Origin: Corynebacterium crudilactis
GTDB lineage: Bacteria; Actinomycetota; Actinomycetes; Mycobacteriales; Mycobacteriaceae
Assembly: GCF_001643015.1 (NCBI RefSeq)
Contig: NZ_CP015622.1
Coordinates: forward strand, 571,358-635,357
DNA length: 64,000 nt
Direction of reading: 5' to 3'
The notes under the pieces were generated by a model. That model was not told where the DNA came from, did no database searches, and saw only the letters and a program-made list of their open reading frames with translations. Of this stretch, positions 46,201 through 53,877 are shown one piece after another. Every line of letters begins with the position of its first letter. Position 1 is the stretch's first letter. A program made the position numbers and the translations under genes.

Positions 46201-46859
46201 GTGGCGCGGAACTAGCTACCGTGACCTGGGATCCGGAAACAAGCCGACATCTTTTGGCATTTGGTTCCCAAGGCTGCGGTAAATCCACACTGATCAGCAC
46301 AATCGTGACTGGCCTGAGCATCGTGGGGCGAGACAAAGCACGCTTGGTATTTTTCGATCTCCGCAGAACCCACTTGGGATTAGTGCCTGAAGATATGTTG
46401 GCTGCCTATTGTGCGACATCAGCGGCGGTGCACGACACCGTGAAAGACATTGTCGCCACGTTGTCGGCCCGCTTGCCCGGCCCCGATATCACTGCTGCGC
46501 AATTACGTGAGCGTTCTTGGTGGCACGGCCCGGATATTTATCTCATCATTGATGATTATGATCTGCTTCCCGCCGGTACGTTGCACCCGCTGCGCGAGAT
46601 AATCCCACATTCCAGAGATATCGGATTACACATCGTGCTGGCTCGCAAAGCTGGCGGAGCATCGCGTGCGCTCTACGATCCGGTGCTCGCAGAGATCAAA
46701 GATCAATCACCGCACGTAGTGCTTTTCGACGCCGACCGCGACGAAGGTGCCATCTTAGGCATTAAACCCACAGCCCAACCACCAGGGCGCGCGTCGATGG
46801 TCATCCGTGGAGAAAACATTGGCGTTGCACAGATGGCACGGATTGGTGATGGCTTGTGA
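43239..46859 (+). CDS. eccC: Type VII secretion ATPase EccC (single-chain, three FtsK/SpoIIIE domains)
   Basis: Motor and substrate-recognition ATPase of ESX, 1206 aa, in one polypeptide. Two N-terminal membrane helices (around residues 55-105) are followed by a DUF-type stalk and three ATPase domains with P-loops GATGSGKSE (near 445), GGPQTGKST (near 766) and GSQGCGKST (near 1009). Walker B in the first is LLIVIDEFSE; in the third LIIDDYD. The first domain keeps the FKGGATF segment. It is fused, unlike the split EccCa/EccCb of mycobacterial ESX-1. The next gene overlaps by 4 bp. Confidence 0.96.
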   Translation: MTTSMEQHQVDQSFGFIVDPVTWSERDPAPPLPTEPLIAEAVPQAVRPAPKPLFKVLMPVIMVALVLAMVGLMILTSGQLNPMVLIFPLMMGMSVLMMFAPPEGDDTDEIRRTYLRHLSALRVKATDHATMQRRHEWHRHPDPVTLWSMLGSRRMWERAQDDQDCLEIRFGLGVTRLDPAITVSDSGAPEDLDPVCAVSLRHAIRDVGSVQSMPVSVQLQAFRFIGLNGSGAHDLARAIVLQLLYHHGPEVVGIKALGNSEWEWLKWVPHTRDLEKAAFRILLVDSVLTNGTESYIDDPQWTTIINIGAQTSTALGQLAEDEGLLLHVDKHIHVATAHGAEELGAPDAVAPELAAVFGRRMTAFRRATTAHSAQSGELLSLLGIDDVEQLTPETLWITKRAHPRSRLAVPLGLDAMGRPMVLDLKESAHGGMGPHGLCIGATGSGKSELLRTLVLGLTITHSPEELNLVLVDFKGGATFLGFEQLPHTSAVITNLEEESMLVERMHDAISGEMNRRQEVLRQAGGCANVDEYNKRPDLKPMPALLIVIDEFSELLGQHPDFADLFVAVGRLGRSLHIHLLLASQRLEEGRLRGLDSHLSYRIGLKTFSASESRQVLGITDAYQLPSQPGAGFLKSDVGTVTRFQASYVSGPVLIRQNTNPQHIQVRLFNGWEEDPAEVLIEQGTESLIDAVVARAISAAGQRHLSAHRIWLPPLPKEVSIGALADEVGELNAVIGMIDRPYQQRQDPLLINFSLSGGSGHWAICGGPQTGKSTALRSIVVSLAATHSTQAIRFYVLDLSGSSLENLSRLPHVAGVAGRKDPERVRRVVDEVQGLINNPEPRHTFLIVDGWHTITQEFDELFDAFVDIAANGLAAKVHLVLSTQRWSSIRPAVRDLVTGRIELKLGEAMDSVIDRKAQLRIPPQPGRGLNLDKEHILIAHTSSQDIAQVCVMAQSNNWMPVPQLNVLPAEIALHELTPTSAPGIPLARGGAELATVTWDPETSRHLLAFGSQGCGKSTLISTIVTGLSIVGRDKARLVFFDLRRTHLGLVPEDMLAAYCATSAAVHDTVKDIVATLSARLPGPDITAAQLRERSWWHGPDIYLIIDDYDLLPAGTLHPLREIIPHSRDIGLHIVLARKAGGASRALYDPVLAEIKDQSPHVVLFDADRDEGAILGIKPTAQPPGRASMVIRGENIGVAQMARIGDGL

Positions 46860-47767
46860 CACTGCAGAAAATAACCATCACTGTGCTAGAAACCGCAACG
46901 ATTTTTGATGGGTCAGAAACCATCTATCGTTATGACCTTGCTGCCGGAAGCATTCTGGACGGATGGGCGCTGCCAGCCATTTTGGATCAAGCAAAACAGA
47001 TTGCTGCGGAAAACTGGCCAGATGCGGAAATAATCATCGATGGCACAGAAGAAGTAATCGAAGCATTAACCACAATGTTTGTATCCAAAGGGGTGAAATC
47101 AGCTCCGGTAGAACAAGAAATGCCAGAAGTCGCAGAAAATGAAGAAGCCCCGAAAATTAAACGGCCAACCAGTGGGAAACAGGTACGACATTTCTACGGA
47201 ATCAAACCCGCGCATGTACTCCTTGCCAGTGTTTTAGTGGGCTCAATTTCTGGAGTGTGGTTGATTTCAGGGTTCATGCGCCCAGTAGATGCTCCACGAG
47301 TAGAACAGGTGGTGGATAAATCGCCGGAGGGTGCGTCGACAAGCATGCAGCCGACACCTCAACCGACCGTGCTGGTCACTGAAGACCTGCTCATTGAGGC
47401 CCCGTTTGGTTTTGAGCTTAAGAGCGATGGCGATGGGCCGGCGCGTTATCTGGAAGGCCCGGATCCAAATCTGCGGATTCATGTGAATGCTGATCCACTC
47501 CACGGTGCGGATGCAGCGCTGGTTCGTGAAGAGTTACAGCGCCTTATCGCGCAAGATCCCGTTTTGGAAGAATTACCGGCAGGGGAGTGGGGCGAGAAAA
47601 CAACTATTGATTACCGCGAAACTCCCGGGGATGGTTCCAGTGTTTTTTGGGTGACCTGGTTTGAATCCGACCGACAACTCAATGTGGGATGCCACAGTAA
47701 AACTGCAGAAACCCTCGCTCACAAGGCACAATGCCGCAGCATCATTGAGCATCTCACATTGAAATAA
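46856..47767 (+). CDS. Type VII secretion-associated membrane protein (TIGR03931-like)
   Basis: A 303-aa single-pass protein: cytoplasmic N-terminal domain (about 100 residues, LETATIFDGSETIYRYDLAA), one membrane helix near residues 120-140 (VLLASVLVGSISGVWLISG) and an extracytoplasmic C-terminal domain (PFGFELKSDGDGPARYLEGP ... HVNADP). This plan and the N-terminal pattern match the accessory family found in corynebacterial ESX loci. It overlaps eccC by 4 bp (GTGA) and may take the place of EccE, which is not seen here. Precise function unknown. Confidence 0.82.
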   Translation: MTLQKITITVLETATIFDGSETIYRYDLAAGSILDGWALPAILDQAKQIAAENWPDAEIIIDGTEEVIEALTTMFVSKGVKSAPVEQEMPEVAENEEAPKIKRPTSGKQVRHFYGIKPAHVLLASVLVGSISGVWLISGFMRPVDAPRVEQVVDKSPEGASTSMQPTPQPTVLVTEDLLIEAPFGFELKSDGDGPARYLEGPDPNLRIHVNADPLHGADAALVREELQRLIAQDPVLEELPAGEWGEKTTIDYRETPGDGSSVFWVTWFESDRQLNVGCHSKTAETLAHKAQCRSIIEHLTLK

Positions 47768-47785
47768 AAAACTTTTGAAAAATAG

Positions 47786-47811
47786 GGAACCTAAACGTGG
47801 TTTTCACAGTC
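47786..47811 (+). promoter_or_regulatory. ECF-sigma-like promoter of the WXG100 genes
   Basis: GGAACC (47786-47791, preceded by G), 15-nt spacer, CAGTC (47807-47811) followed by CAAT. The same arrangement as before eccC. The predicted transcript has a leader of about 90 nt. Confidence 0.68.
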
Positions 47812-47884
47812 CAATATAAGTAGGAGGAGCAAAAAGCTTCTTCCGGGGGAACACCAGAAAAACTGGTGAACTAAACATCATTTC

Positions 47885-47902
47885 GTTCGAGGAGGGTCGA
47901 AC
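47885..47902 (+). promoter_or_regulatory. Ribosome-binding site displayed in a hairpin loop
   Basis: GTTCGA-GGAGGG-TCGAAC: a perfect 6-bp stem presents the Shine-Dalgarno GGAGG in its loop, 10 nt before the ATG of the first WXG100 gene. Just upstream, CACCAG/CTGGTG forms a second small stem. Confidence 0.6.
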
Positions 47903-47905
47903 CCA

Positions 47906-48235
47906 ATGTCACAGCTTTTTAGGACAGAATCCGACGTCATGCTGGCCACTGCAGGCCAGGTAGACGATACAAATGACCAAGTTCAAAGCGAACTCAGCAG
48001 ACTGCGCGGAGTCGTAGATTCCGTACGCGGCAGCTGGGCTGGCCAAGCACAAGTCAGTTTCGATGCATTGATGAACCGCTGGAATTCATCCGCACGTCAA
48101 CTGCAGGAAGCATTGGCATCAATTTCTGACAACATCAGGCACAACGCGCGCAGCTTCGAAAACACCGAAGCAGACAACTCCCAGGCTTTCAACGCCGTCG
48201 GAGCTGGCGACAGCGGTGCTGGACTGTCTCTTTAA
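47906..48235 (+). CDS. WXG100 protein, EsxB-like
   Basis: ESX substrate of the WXG100 family, 109 aa, a helical hairpin. The WxG turn is in VRGSWAGQAQVSFDALMNRW near residue 46. The C-terminal tail after helix two reads ARSFENTEADNSQAFNAVG. The general secretion motif YxxxD/E is not present as such; FENTE occupies the place with Phe instead of Tyr. It probably pairs with the next WXG100 protein. Behind an ECF-like promoter and a hairpin-borne ribosome-binding site. Confidence 0.93.
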   Translation: MSQLFRTESDVMLATAGQVDDTNDQVQSELSRLRGVVDSVRGSWAGQAQVSFDALMNRWNSSARQLQEALASISDNIRHNARSFENTEADNSQAFNAVGAGDSGAGLSL

Positions 48236-48272
48236 AAACACTGATTTCTGAAAAAGGATAAGGAATTTAAAA

Positions 48273-48563
48273 ATGGATATGATCCGCTATGAATTCGGTG
48301 CCATTCAAGGTGCCTCAACCGATATCAACTCCACCTCAGGTCGTATCAACTCACTTCTTGATGGCCTCAAATCCCAGCTCCAACCAATGGTGGCCAGCTG
48401 GGAAGGTGAATCCAGTGAAGCCTACAACGAGGCGCAGTTGAAATGGGATCGCGCAGCAGCAGAGCTCAACACCATCCTGGCAACCATCTCAAACACCGTT
48501 GCCCAAGGTGCAGAGCGCATGTCTGATGTAAACCGCCGTGCTGCAGCAAGCTGGGGTGCATAA
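48273..48563 (+). CDS. WXG100 protein, EsxA-like
   Basis: Second WXG100 protein, 96 aa, with MVASWEGESSEAYNEAQLKW carrying the WxG turn at about residue 43 and ending RRAAASWGA. It lacks an extended C-terminal tail, the usual EsxA partner feature. 37 bp downstream of the first WXG100 gene with AAGGA before the ATG; the pair is expected to be secreted as a heterodimer through EccB/C/D. Confidence 0.93.
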   Translation: MDMIRYEFGAIQGASTDINSTSGRINSLLDGLKSQLQPMVASWEGESSEAYNEAQLKWDRAAAELNTILATISNTVAQGAERMSDVNRRAAASWGA

Positions 48564-48889
48564 CCTGACAGATTTGAAGGCGCGTGTCGGAATGAATGAG
48601 AAAATAAATTTTACAAAGGCGAAAACACACCCCGAACTTGTAAAAATCTTTTGACACGTTGCCACCCATATAGCAAAGAAGGTCATCAGTCTTTTGGCTG
48701 GTCACCTTCTTTTTTGTTTTTTCGGCCAGAAAGAGTACACTTTTATCTTTGTGTGTGGAGTCAAGCACGTCTTTTAAGGCACGCTTGGCAGCAGAGCGAA
48801 TTCGGGTCACCACCGGCCGCCGTTTTCAGAGCTTTTCCTTAACACGTTTCTGGCTGGCAGTTCTAGACAGACTTATTTAAGGAGTCATA
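48564..48889 (+). other. Intergenic region with WXG100 terminator and rplM leader
   Basis: No gene. A terminator-like element AAGAAGGT ... ACCTTCTTTTTTG (about 48677-48715) closes the ESX genes. The remaining 170 bp must hold the rplM-rpsI promoter; a plausible rplM ribosome-binding site AAGGAG lies 8 nt before its GTG start. No -35/-10 pair is certain. Confidence 0.6.
48677..48715 (+). terminator. Terminator after the WXG100 genes
   Basis: AAGAAGGT ... ACCTTCTT stem with additional partial pairing inside, followed by TTTTTTGTTTTTT. Confidence 0.8.
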
Positions 48890-49333
48890 GTGTCTACTTA
48901 CCACCCGAAGAGCGGTGACATCACCCGTAAGTGGTACGTCATCGATGCTGCTGACGTGGTCCTGGGTCGCCTTGCAACCCACGCCGCTGACCTGCTTCGC
49001 GGCAAGGGCAAGCCTTTGTACGCACCTAACGTTGACTGCGGCGACCACGTTATCGTGATCAACGCTGACAAGGTTGCAGTTACCTCCAACAAGCGCGAGC
49101 GCGAAATGCGTTACCGCCACTCTGGTTACCCTGGTGGACTTAAGTCCATGACCCTGGGTCGTTCCCTGGATCTGCACCCAGAGCGTACCATCGAGGATTC
49201 CATTGTTGGCATGATGCCACACAACAAGCTCACTGCTGCTTCCGCTAAGAAGCTGCACGTTTTCTCCGGTTCCGAGCACCCATTCGCTGCTCAGAAGCCT
49301 GAGGCCTACGAGATCAAGAAGGTGGCCCAGTAA
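48890..49333 (+). CDS. rplM: 50S ribosomal protein L13
   Basis: Large-subunit assembly protein L13, 147 aa. [38 protein letters not shown] and GMMPHNKL are diagnostic. GTG start behind AAGGAG. Its stop overlaps the rpsI start by one base (TAATG), the conserved rplM-rpsI pair. Confidence 0.98.
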   Translation: MSTYHPKSGDITRKWYVIDAADVVLGRLATHAADLLRGKGKPLYAPNVDCGDHVIVINADKVAVTSNKREREMRYRHSGYPGGLKSMTLGRSLDLHPERTIEDSIVGMMPHNKLTAASAKKLHVFSGSEHPFAAQKPEAYEIKKVAQ

Positions 49334-49881
49334 TGTCCGAGCCTATCCAGAACGAGAACGTAGAGAGCAACGTCGCAGACGCTGCTGACATCGCTGCAGC
49401 AGCTGCTGCAACCGAGGAATTCACCAACACCATTGGTGATGCAATCGCTGTCTCCTCCGAAGAAGAGACCATTGAGGCTGCTCCAGTAGTCCTCGAAGGC
49501 CCAATCCAGACCGTTGGTCGTCGTAAGCGCGCTATCGTTCGTATCCGCGTTGTCGCAGGATCCGGCGAGTTCAAGTGCAACGGCCGCACCCTGGAAGAGT
49601 ACTTCCCTAACAAGCTGCACCAGCAGCTTATCAAGGCTCCTCTGGTCCTTCTGGACCGCGAGAACCAGTTCGACATCGTTGCAACCCTGAAGGGTGGTGG
49701 CCCAACCGGACAGGCTGGCGCATTCCGCCTTGCAATTGCACGTGCACTGAACGCATACAACCCAGCAGAGCGCGGCGAGCTGAAGAAGGCTGGCTTCCTC
49801 ACTCGTGACGCTCGTGCAGTTGAGCGTAAGAAGGCTGGTCTGCACAAGGCACGTCGTGCACCTCAGTACTCCAAGCGTTGA
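49333..49881 (+). CDS. rpsI: 30S ribosomal protein S9 with acidic N-terminal extension
   Basis: Small-subunit protein S9, 182 aa. The normal S9 core starts near residue 55 ([20 protein letters not shown]) and ends with the P-site contacting tail [14 protein letters not shown]. The first ~54 residues are an Ala/Glu-rich acidic extension ([20 protein letters not shown]). Such extensions occur in actinobacteria but this one is long. Translationally coupled to rplM. Confidence 0.97.
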   Translation: MSEPIQNENVESNVADAADIAAAAAATEEFTNTIGDAIAVSSEEETIEAAPVVLEGPIQTVGRRKRAIVRIRVVAGSGEFKCNGRTLEEYFPNKLHQQLIKAPLVLLDRENQFDIVATLKGGGPTGQAGAFRLAIARALNAYNPAERGELKKAGFLTRDARAVERKKAGLHKARRAPQYSKR

Positions 49882-49903
49882 TATTTACTCATCGTTTGCG
49901 TCA

Positions 49904-49944
49904 AACCCGTTTCACCGAATTTTTTCGGTGGGGCGGGTTTTCCG
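49904..49944 (+). terminator. Terminator after rpsI
   Basis: AACCCG...CACCGA / CGGTG...CGGGTT stem with inner T-rich loop, followed by TTCCG and CTTCTTT. Confidence 0.8.
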
Positions 49945-49959
49945 CTTCTTTCAGGTCTT

Positions 49960-50433
49960 TTAAGGTTGGAGCCAGGCATTAATGTCGGGATGCAACCACA
50001 TAGAAATCTCTTTTGAGTAATCGAGGAGCTCTTCTAGATTATTTGGGGTGCGGACATCATGGAAGGTACTTCCCCAATGAATGGTGTGCGGGGCATCGAG
50101 ATCAATTTTTGAAATGAAATGATCACCGGCGATCGAACCCGCGTACATTAATTCCACTGCGCCGAATTCAATACTGGCAGGATTGTATCTGGGGAAGATT
50201 TGTGAAAAATAGGCCATAAAAGTGCTCTTCTCTCGTACTTCTACCCGAAACACAATCAAGATCAGATCTTCCTGGAGCCATGCTGCTGTCGTAGTAAGAG
50301 TCGGCCAATAGGTTTTGTCGTACATGTCGCCGTATCCGAAAGAATTCTCGGAAGGAATAAGATCTTCCAAGTATTGTGACATTCGGAAAACTACTTTTTC
50401 AAAGTCAAGATCATCAACTGGTTGATCATTCAT
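49960..50433 (-). CDS. Hypothetical small acidic protein
   Basis: An orphan 157-aa protein I do not recognise. It is acidic, with no signal peptide or membrane segment, and rich in aromatics (SFGYGDMYDKTYWPTLTTTA, IHWGSTFHDVRTPNNLEELL). The general character recalls small immunity-like or SUKH/Imm-type proteins, but no family motif is evident. It is alone on the minus strand between rpsI and glmM. Start ATG 50433 is chosen over a TTG one codon upstream; no strong ribosome-binding site. Confidence 0.6.
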   Translation of the reverse strand: MNDQPVDDLDFEKVVFRMSQYLEDLIPSENSFGYGDMYDKTYWPTLTTTAAWLQEDLILIVFRVEVREKSTFMAYFSQIFPRYNPASIEFGAVELMYAGSIAGDHFISKIDLDAPHTIHWGSTFHDVRTPNNLEELLDYSKEISMWLHPDINAWLQP

Positions 50434-50564
50434 CAATGCGCTGCTTTCTGTGAAACTACCCTGGCCACTAAATAAAAGTGTTCTTTAGTTCACATTTAAC
50501 CAGCTTAGGCAAAGAAACTTTGGTGAACGGAGTTTTACTACCCAGCGATCTTTGCCAAGCGGTG

Positions 50565-50570
50565 CATAAT
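50565..50570 (+). promoter_or_regulatory. -10 element of glmM, implies leaderless mRNA
   Basis: CATAAT ends exactly 7 nt before the glmM ATG and there is no Shine-Dalgarno sequence between them. Confidence 0.5.
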
Positions 50571-50577
50571 TAACTGC

Positions 50578-51921
50578 ATGACTCGACTTTTTGGAACTGA
50601 TGGCGTCCGCGGACTAGCCAATGAAGTACTCACCGCACCTCTGGCTCTGAAATTAGGAGCAGCAGCTGCCCATGTACTCACTGCTGAGAAGCGCGTAAAC
50701 GGCCGCCGCCCAGTAGCGATTGTTGGTCGAGATCCACGTGTCTCCGGAGAAATGCTTGCAGCAGCACTCGCAGCAGGTATGGCCAGCCAGGGCGTTGATG
50801 TAATCCGCGTTGGTGTTATCCCAACTCCTGCAGTTGCTTTCCTCACCGATGATTATGGTGCAGACATGGGCGTGATGATTTCCGCGTCGCATAACCCAAT
50901 GCCTGATAACGGCATCAAATTCTTCTCTGCAGGTGGACACAAGCTCCCAGACCATGTGGAAGATGAAATCGAACGGGTCATGGACAGCTTGCCAGCGGAA
51001 GGCCCAACCGGTCATGGTGTTGGTCGCGTGATCGAAGAATCCCCAGACGCACAAGACCGTTACTTAGAGCACCTCAAGGAAGCTGTACCAACCTCTCTTG
51101 AAGGCATCACTGTAGTTGTCGATGCAGCGAACGGCGCTGCCAGCGTTGTTGCGCCGAAAGCATATGAAGCAGCGGGAGCCACTGTCATTGCGATTCACAA
51201 CAAGCCAGACTCCTACAACATCAACATGGACTGCGGTTCTACCCACATTGATCAGGTACAGGCCGCAGTGCTGAAGCATGGTGCTGATCTTGGTTTGGCT
51301 CATGATGGCGATGCCGATCGTTGCTTAGCAGTAGATAAAGACGGCAACCTCATCGACGGTGACCAGATCATGGCTCTTCTCGCAATTGCGATGAAGGAAA
51401 ATGGTGAACTACGCAAGAACACCCTCGTGGGCACTGTGATGAGTAACCTTGGTCTAAAAATCGCTATGGATGAAGCCGGAATTACTCTGCGCACCACCAA
51501 AGTAGGCGACCGCTACGTGCTCGAAGACCTCAACGCAGGCGGATTCAGCCTCGGTGGCGAGCAGTCTGGACACATCGTGCTTCCTGATTACGGTACTACT
51601 GGTGATGGAACTCTGACTGGTTTGTCGATCATGGCTCGCATGGCAGAAACCGGCAAGAGCCTCGCTGAATTGGCTCAGGCCATGACAGTGCTGCCACAGC
51701 TGCTGATCAACGTCCCTGTCTCTGATAAATCCACTATCGTTTCACACCCAAGCGTGGTTGCAGCGATTGCGGAAGCTGAAGCTGAACTTGGATCTACCGG
51801 CCGTGTATTGCTTCGTGCATCAGGCACTGAAGAACTCTTCCGCGTAATGGTTGAAGCCGGCGATAAGGAACAAGCACGCCGCATCGCAGGACGACTTGCA
51901 GCGGTGGTTGCTGAAGTCTAG
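50578..51921 (+). CDS. glmM: Phosphoglucosamine mutase
   Basis: Converts glucosamine-6-P to glucosamine-1-P for UDP-GlcNAc and peptidoglycan synthesis; 447 aa. Active-site phosphoserine near residue 102 in [17 protein letters not shown]; metal-binding loop [11 protein letters not shown]; sugar loop GGEQSGHI; phosphate loop [16 protein letters not shown]. Start [16 protein letters not shown] is typical. A terminator follows directly. Confidence 0.97.
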   Translation: MTRLFGTDGVRGLANEVLTAPLALKLGAAAAHVLTAEKRVNGRRPVAIVGRDPRVSGEMLAAALAAGMASQGVDVIRVGVIPTPAVAFLTDDYGADMGVMISASHNPMPDNGIKFFSAGGHKLPDHVEDEIERVMDSLPAEGPTGHGVGRVIEESPDAQDRYLEHLKEAVPTSLEGITVVVDAANGAASVVAPKAYEAAGATVIAIHNKPDSYNINMDCGSTHIDQVQAAVLKHGADLGLAHDGDADRCLAVDKDGNLIDGDQIMALLAIAMKENGELRKNTLVGTVMSNLGLKIAMDEAGITLRTTKVGDRYVLEDLNAGGFSLGGEQSGHIVLPDYGTTGDGTLTGLSIMARMAETGKSLAELAQAMTVLPQLLINVPVSDKSTIVSHPSVVAAIAEAEAELGSTGRVLLRASGTEELFRVMVEAGDKEQARRIAGRLAAVVAEV

Positions 51922-51940
51922 TTCTTCCCATTCGTAGGCA

Positions 51941-52000
51941 GGTGAGGATTCACCATTTTGGAGCGGGGAGCTCAACAAAATGGTGAATCCTCACCTTTTT
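51941..52000 (+). terminator. Terminator after glmM
   Basis: GGTGAGGATTCACCATTTTG and CAAAATGGTGAATCCTCACC are perfect 20-base inverted repeats around a 16-base loop, followed by TTTTTAG. Unusually long perfect stem. Confidence 0.93.
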
Positions 52001-52222
52001 AGTGTCTAAAAACGTGGGGATCCCATTTTTCGAGGAGGGGTTTCGATAAATGGTAGATTGGCACACTTTGTCGGATGCACCATTTGTAGCACCTACAAAA
52101 GACCTGGAAAATAAACAGTATTTAAGAAAATCCAGTTATATGGGAACCTAAATGCCTTTGAAACAGTCAAACCTTAGTGGAGGGCAAAATCTTTGCCACA
52201 TTTTCACAAGGGGGATTTTTAG
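52001..52222 (+). other. Leader region of the three-gene orphan operon
   Basis: No gene. Contains the ECF-like promoter (52143-52168) and the leader with GTGGAGGGCAAA and, immediately before the GTG start, AAGGGGGA as ribosome-binding site. Confidence 0.6.
52143..52168 (+). promoter_or_regulatory. ECF-sigma-like promoter of the 52.2-kb operon
   Basis: GGAACC (52143-52148, preceded by G), 15-nt spacer, CAGTC (52164-52168) followed by AAAC. It matches the promoters of eccC and the WXG100 genes base for base in both boxes, tying this operon to ESX expression. Confidence 0.65.
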
Positions 52223-52528
52223 GTGCTTGGGTTTGAATTAAAAATTGCAGAATCATTGTCGGCACTGAGCGGTTTAATCGGGGAAACCGCGCAACAACAG
52301 AGTATTCATCGTCAACGACAGCCTCATTTTCCACCCGCGGCCGCTGGCCGGGGGTTTAGCGCGCACGGCCAAGCCTTGGCGGAGATGCTTGAGAGGCTGC
52401 ACGGGGGCGTCGACAAGCGTATTAATGCTTTTGCCCAAACCACCCAAGCCGCAGAGCTAGAAGTTCAACGATTTGAAGAAACTGATCGGATTTTTGGTGC
52501 AGGTTTTGATGGGATTGAGCATAAATGA
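52223..52528 (+). CDS. Small helical protein, possible ESX-associated partner
   Basis: A 101-aa protein of unknown family starting with GTG behind AAGGGGGA. Predicted mostly helical (KIAESLSALSGLIGETAQQQ; HGQALAEMLERLHGGVDKRI; TTQAAELEVQRFEETDRIF) with a Pro/Gly break in the middle, the size and helix-turn-helix plan of Esx-like proteins but without a WxG. It overlaps the next gene by 4 bp (ATGA). Shared promoter type suggests it works with the ESX system, perhaps as the WXG100-like partner of the next gene's product; this is inference. Confidence 0.65.
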   Translation: MLGFELKIAESLSALSGLIGETAQQQSIHRQRQPHFPPAAAGRGFSAHGQALAEMLERLHGGVDKRINAFAQTTQAAELEVQRFEETDRIFGAGFDGIEHK

Positions 52529-53877
52529 GCGATCCATTAGCTGGCTATGGCGCAGCGATTTCTGCCCTGCAGGCTACAAGTCGTAGCGTATACCGCGGGC
52601 CTGCCAAAACTGAAGAGTTCTTGCGCGGAATATACCAAAGCATCGAAGGCCTTAATACTGGATCATTACGGGAAGCCGCCAAAGCCGCAGCCGGTGAAAC
52701 CAATGAAGCAAGAATCCAAGGCTGGGTCGGCCCATTGCTGAAATTCTTTGGAACCGTCGGCGGAGGAATGATCGCGACAGAACTTGCACAACGAGCTGTC
52801 GATTGGTTCAAAAACCGCAATGATGCTGAAGAAGTCAGCGAAGCCGCAGGTAAAGCAGCAGACACAATCGATACCACGGTGGATGAATCTGACCAAGGCA
52901 TGGTGCAGATTGTTCAGCAATTACTAGATATCGTATCGACATTAACGCAGGTCTTAGCAGGTATTGATCAGAGTAAATACCCACAGGAATTTAGAGAATG
53001 CGTGCAAGCAGGATCAGATTTAATCGATCAAGCAGGAGAGATGATTTATAGTCTATGCGCAGATCGAGATGAGGTTATTTCACAATGCTTTTCCGCGTTG
53101 ACAGATCACGGAAAACAAGTCTGCGAAGCGGAACAAAAACCACTGTGTAGTGCTGCTTCATCGGAAAGTTCAGGCGGCACAGCCAGCTCAGGTGGAGCAT
53201 CTAGTTCAACAGGCGGTTCCGGTGGTGCGACTTCTTCATCGAGCAGTTCCAGTAGTTCTGCGTCTTCAGATTCCTGGACTTCTTCTGAGACAAGTGAAAA
53301 ACAAGATAAAACTAAACCTGCTGCAGCAGAAGAAACTGATTGTGAAGAGAACCCCAAGCCAGCACCTGAACCTAAACCTGAAAAGTGTAAGCCTGAGCCT
53401 GAACCAGAGGATTGCGAGCCAACGCCTGAGCCGGAACCAAAGCCTGAGCCGGAGCCTGAACCTGCTGAATGCGAACCCGAAGAACCCGTGGAGTGCGAAC
53501 CGGAAGAAACTCCAGAAGAACCTGATGTAATTGGAAAACTTATTAAGGGAGCTATTGGAATCGGGATTGTGGTTGTTGGTGTTGGTTTGCTGGTGAATTT
53601 CCTGGAACAGTGCGTGCCTGTTATTGAAGAACCTCCAGTACCTGAGCCAATGCCGGAACCACTGCCTGAACCTGAGCCGGTTCCTGCGCCAATTTCAGAG
53701 AAGCCACCAGAAGCTGATTTGGATAAGGTGCCTGAACCTGCGCCGAAGCCGATTCCTCAAGCTAATTACACTGCTGCAGCTGCGACTAACTATTCGGCTC
53801 CAGTAATAGCTGAGGTTCCTGCACCTGTCTTTGATTCGAGTCCGAGTGTGAATGTGCAGAAAGCAGGCGGGTGGTAG
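52525..53877 (+). CDS. Pro/Glu-rich membrane protein, candidate ESX substrate
   Basis: A 450-aa protein of unknown family with four regions. First, a helical N-terminal domain of about 210 residues (LAGYGAAISALQATSRSVYR; ELAQRAVDWFKNRNDAEEVS), without signal peptide. Second, a Ser/Gly/Thr low-complexity tract (about 215-265). Third, a Pro/Glu/Lys/Cys stalk (EPEPKPEPEPEPAECEPEEP). Fourth, one membrane helix (IGKLIKGAIGIGIVVVGVGL) followed by another Pro/Glu stretch. It contains many Cys for this organism. Lack of a Sec signal plus an LXG-like helical N-domain and the ESX-type promoter suggest type VII export. No toxin motif seen. Confidence 0.65.
   Translation: MSDPLAGYGAAISALQATSRSVYRGPAKTEEFLRGIYQSIEGLNTGSLREAAKAAAGETNEARIQGWVGPLLKFFGTVGGGMIATELAQRAVDWFKNRNDAEEVSEAAGKAADTIDTTVDESDQGMVQIVQQLLDIVSTLTQVLAGIDQSKYPQEFRECVQAGSDLIDQAGEMIYSLCADRDEVISQCFSALTDHGKQVCEAEQKPLCSAASSESSGGTASSGGASSSTGGSGGATSSSSSSSSSASSDSWTSSETSEKQDKTKPAAAEETDCEENPKPAPEPKPEKCKPEPEPEDCEPTPEPEPKPEPEPEPAECEPEEPVECEPEETPEEPDVIGKLIKGAIGIGIVVVGVGLLVNFLEQCVPVIEEPPVPEPMPEPLPEPEPVPAPISEKPPEADLDKVPEPAPKPIPQANYTAAAATNYSAPVIAEVPAPVFDSSPSVNVQKAGGW

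Noticed and set aside
53150..53530. CRISPR-like or tandem repeat in the Pro/Glu-coding region of the 450-aa protein
   Set aside because: Repeats are imperfect codon-level PEPEPKP repeats of the protein stalk, without conserved spacers.
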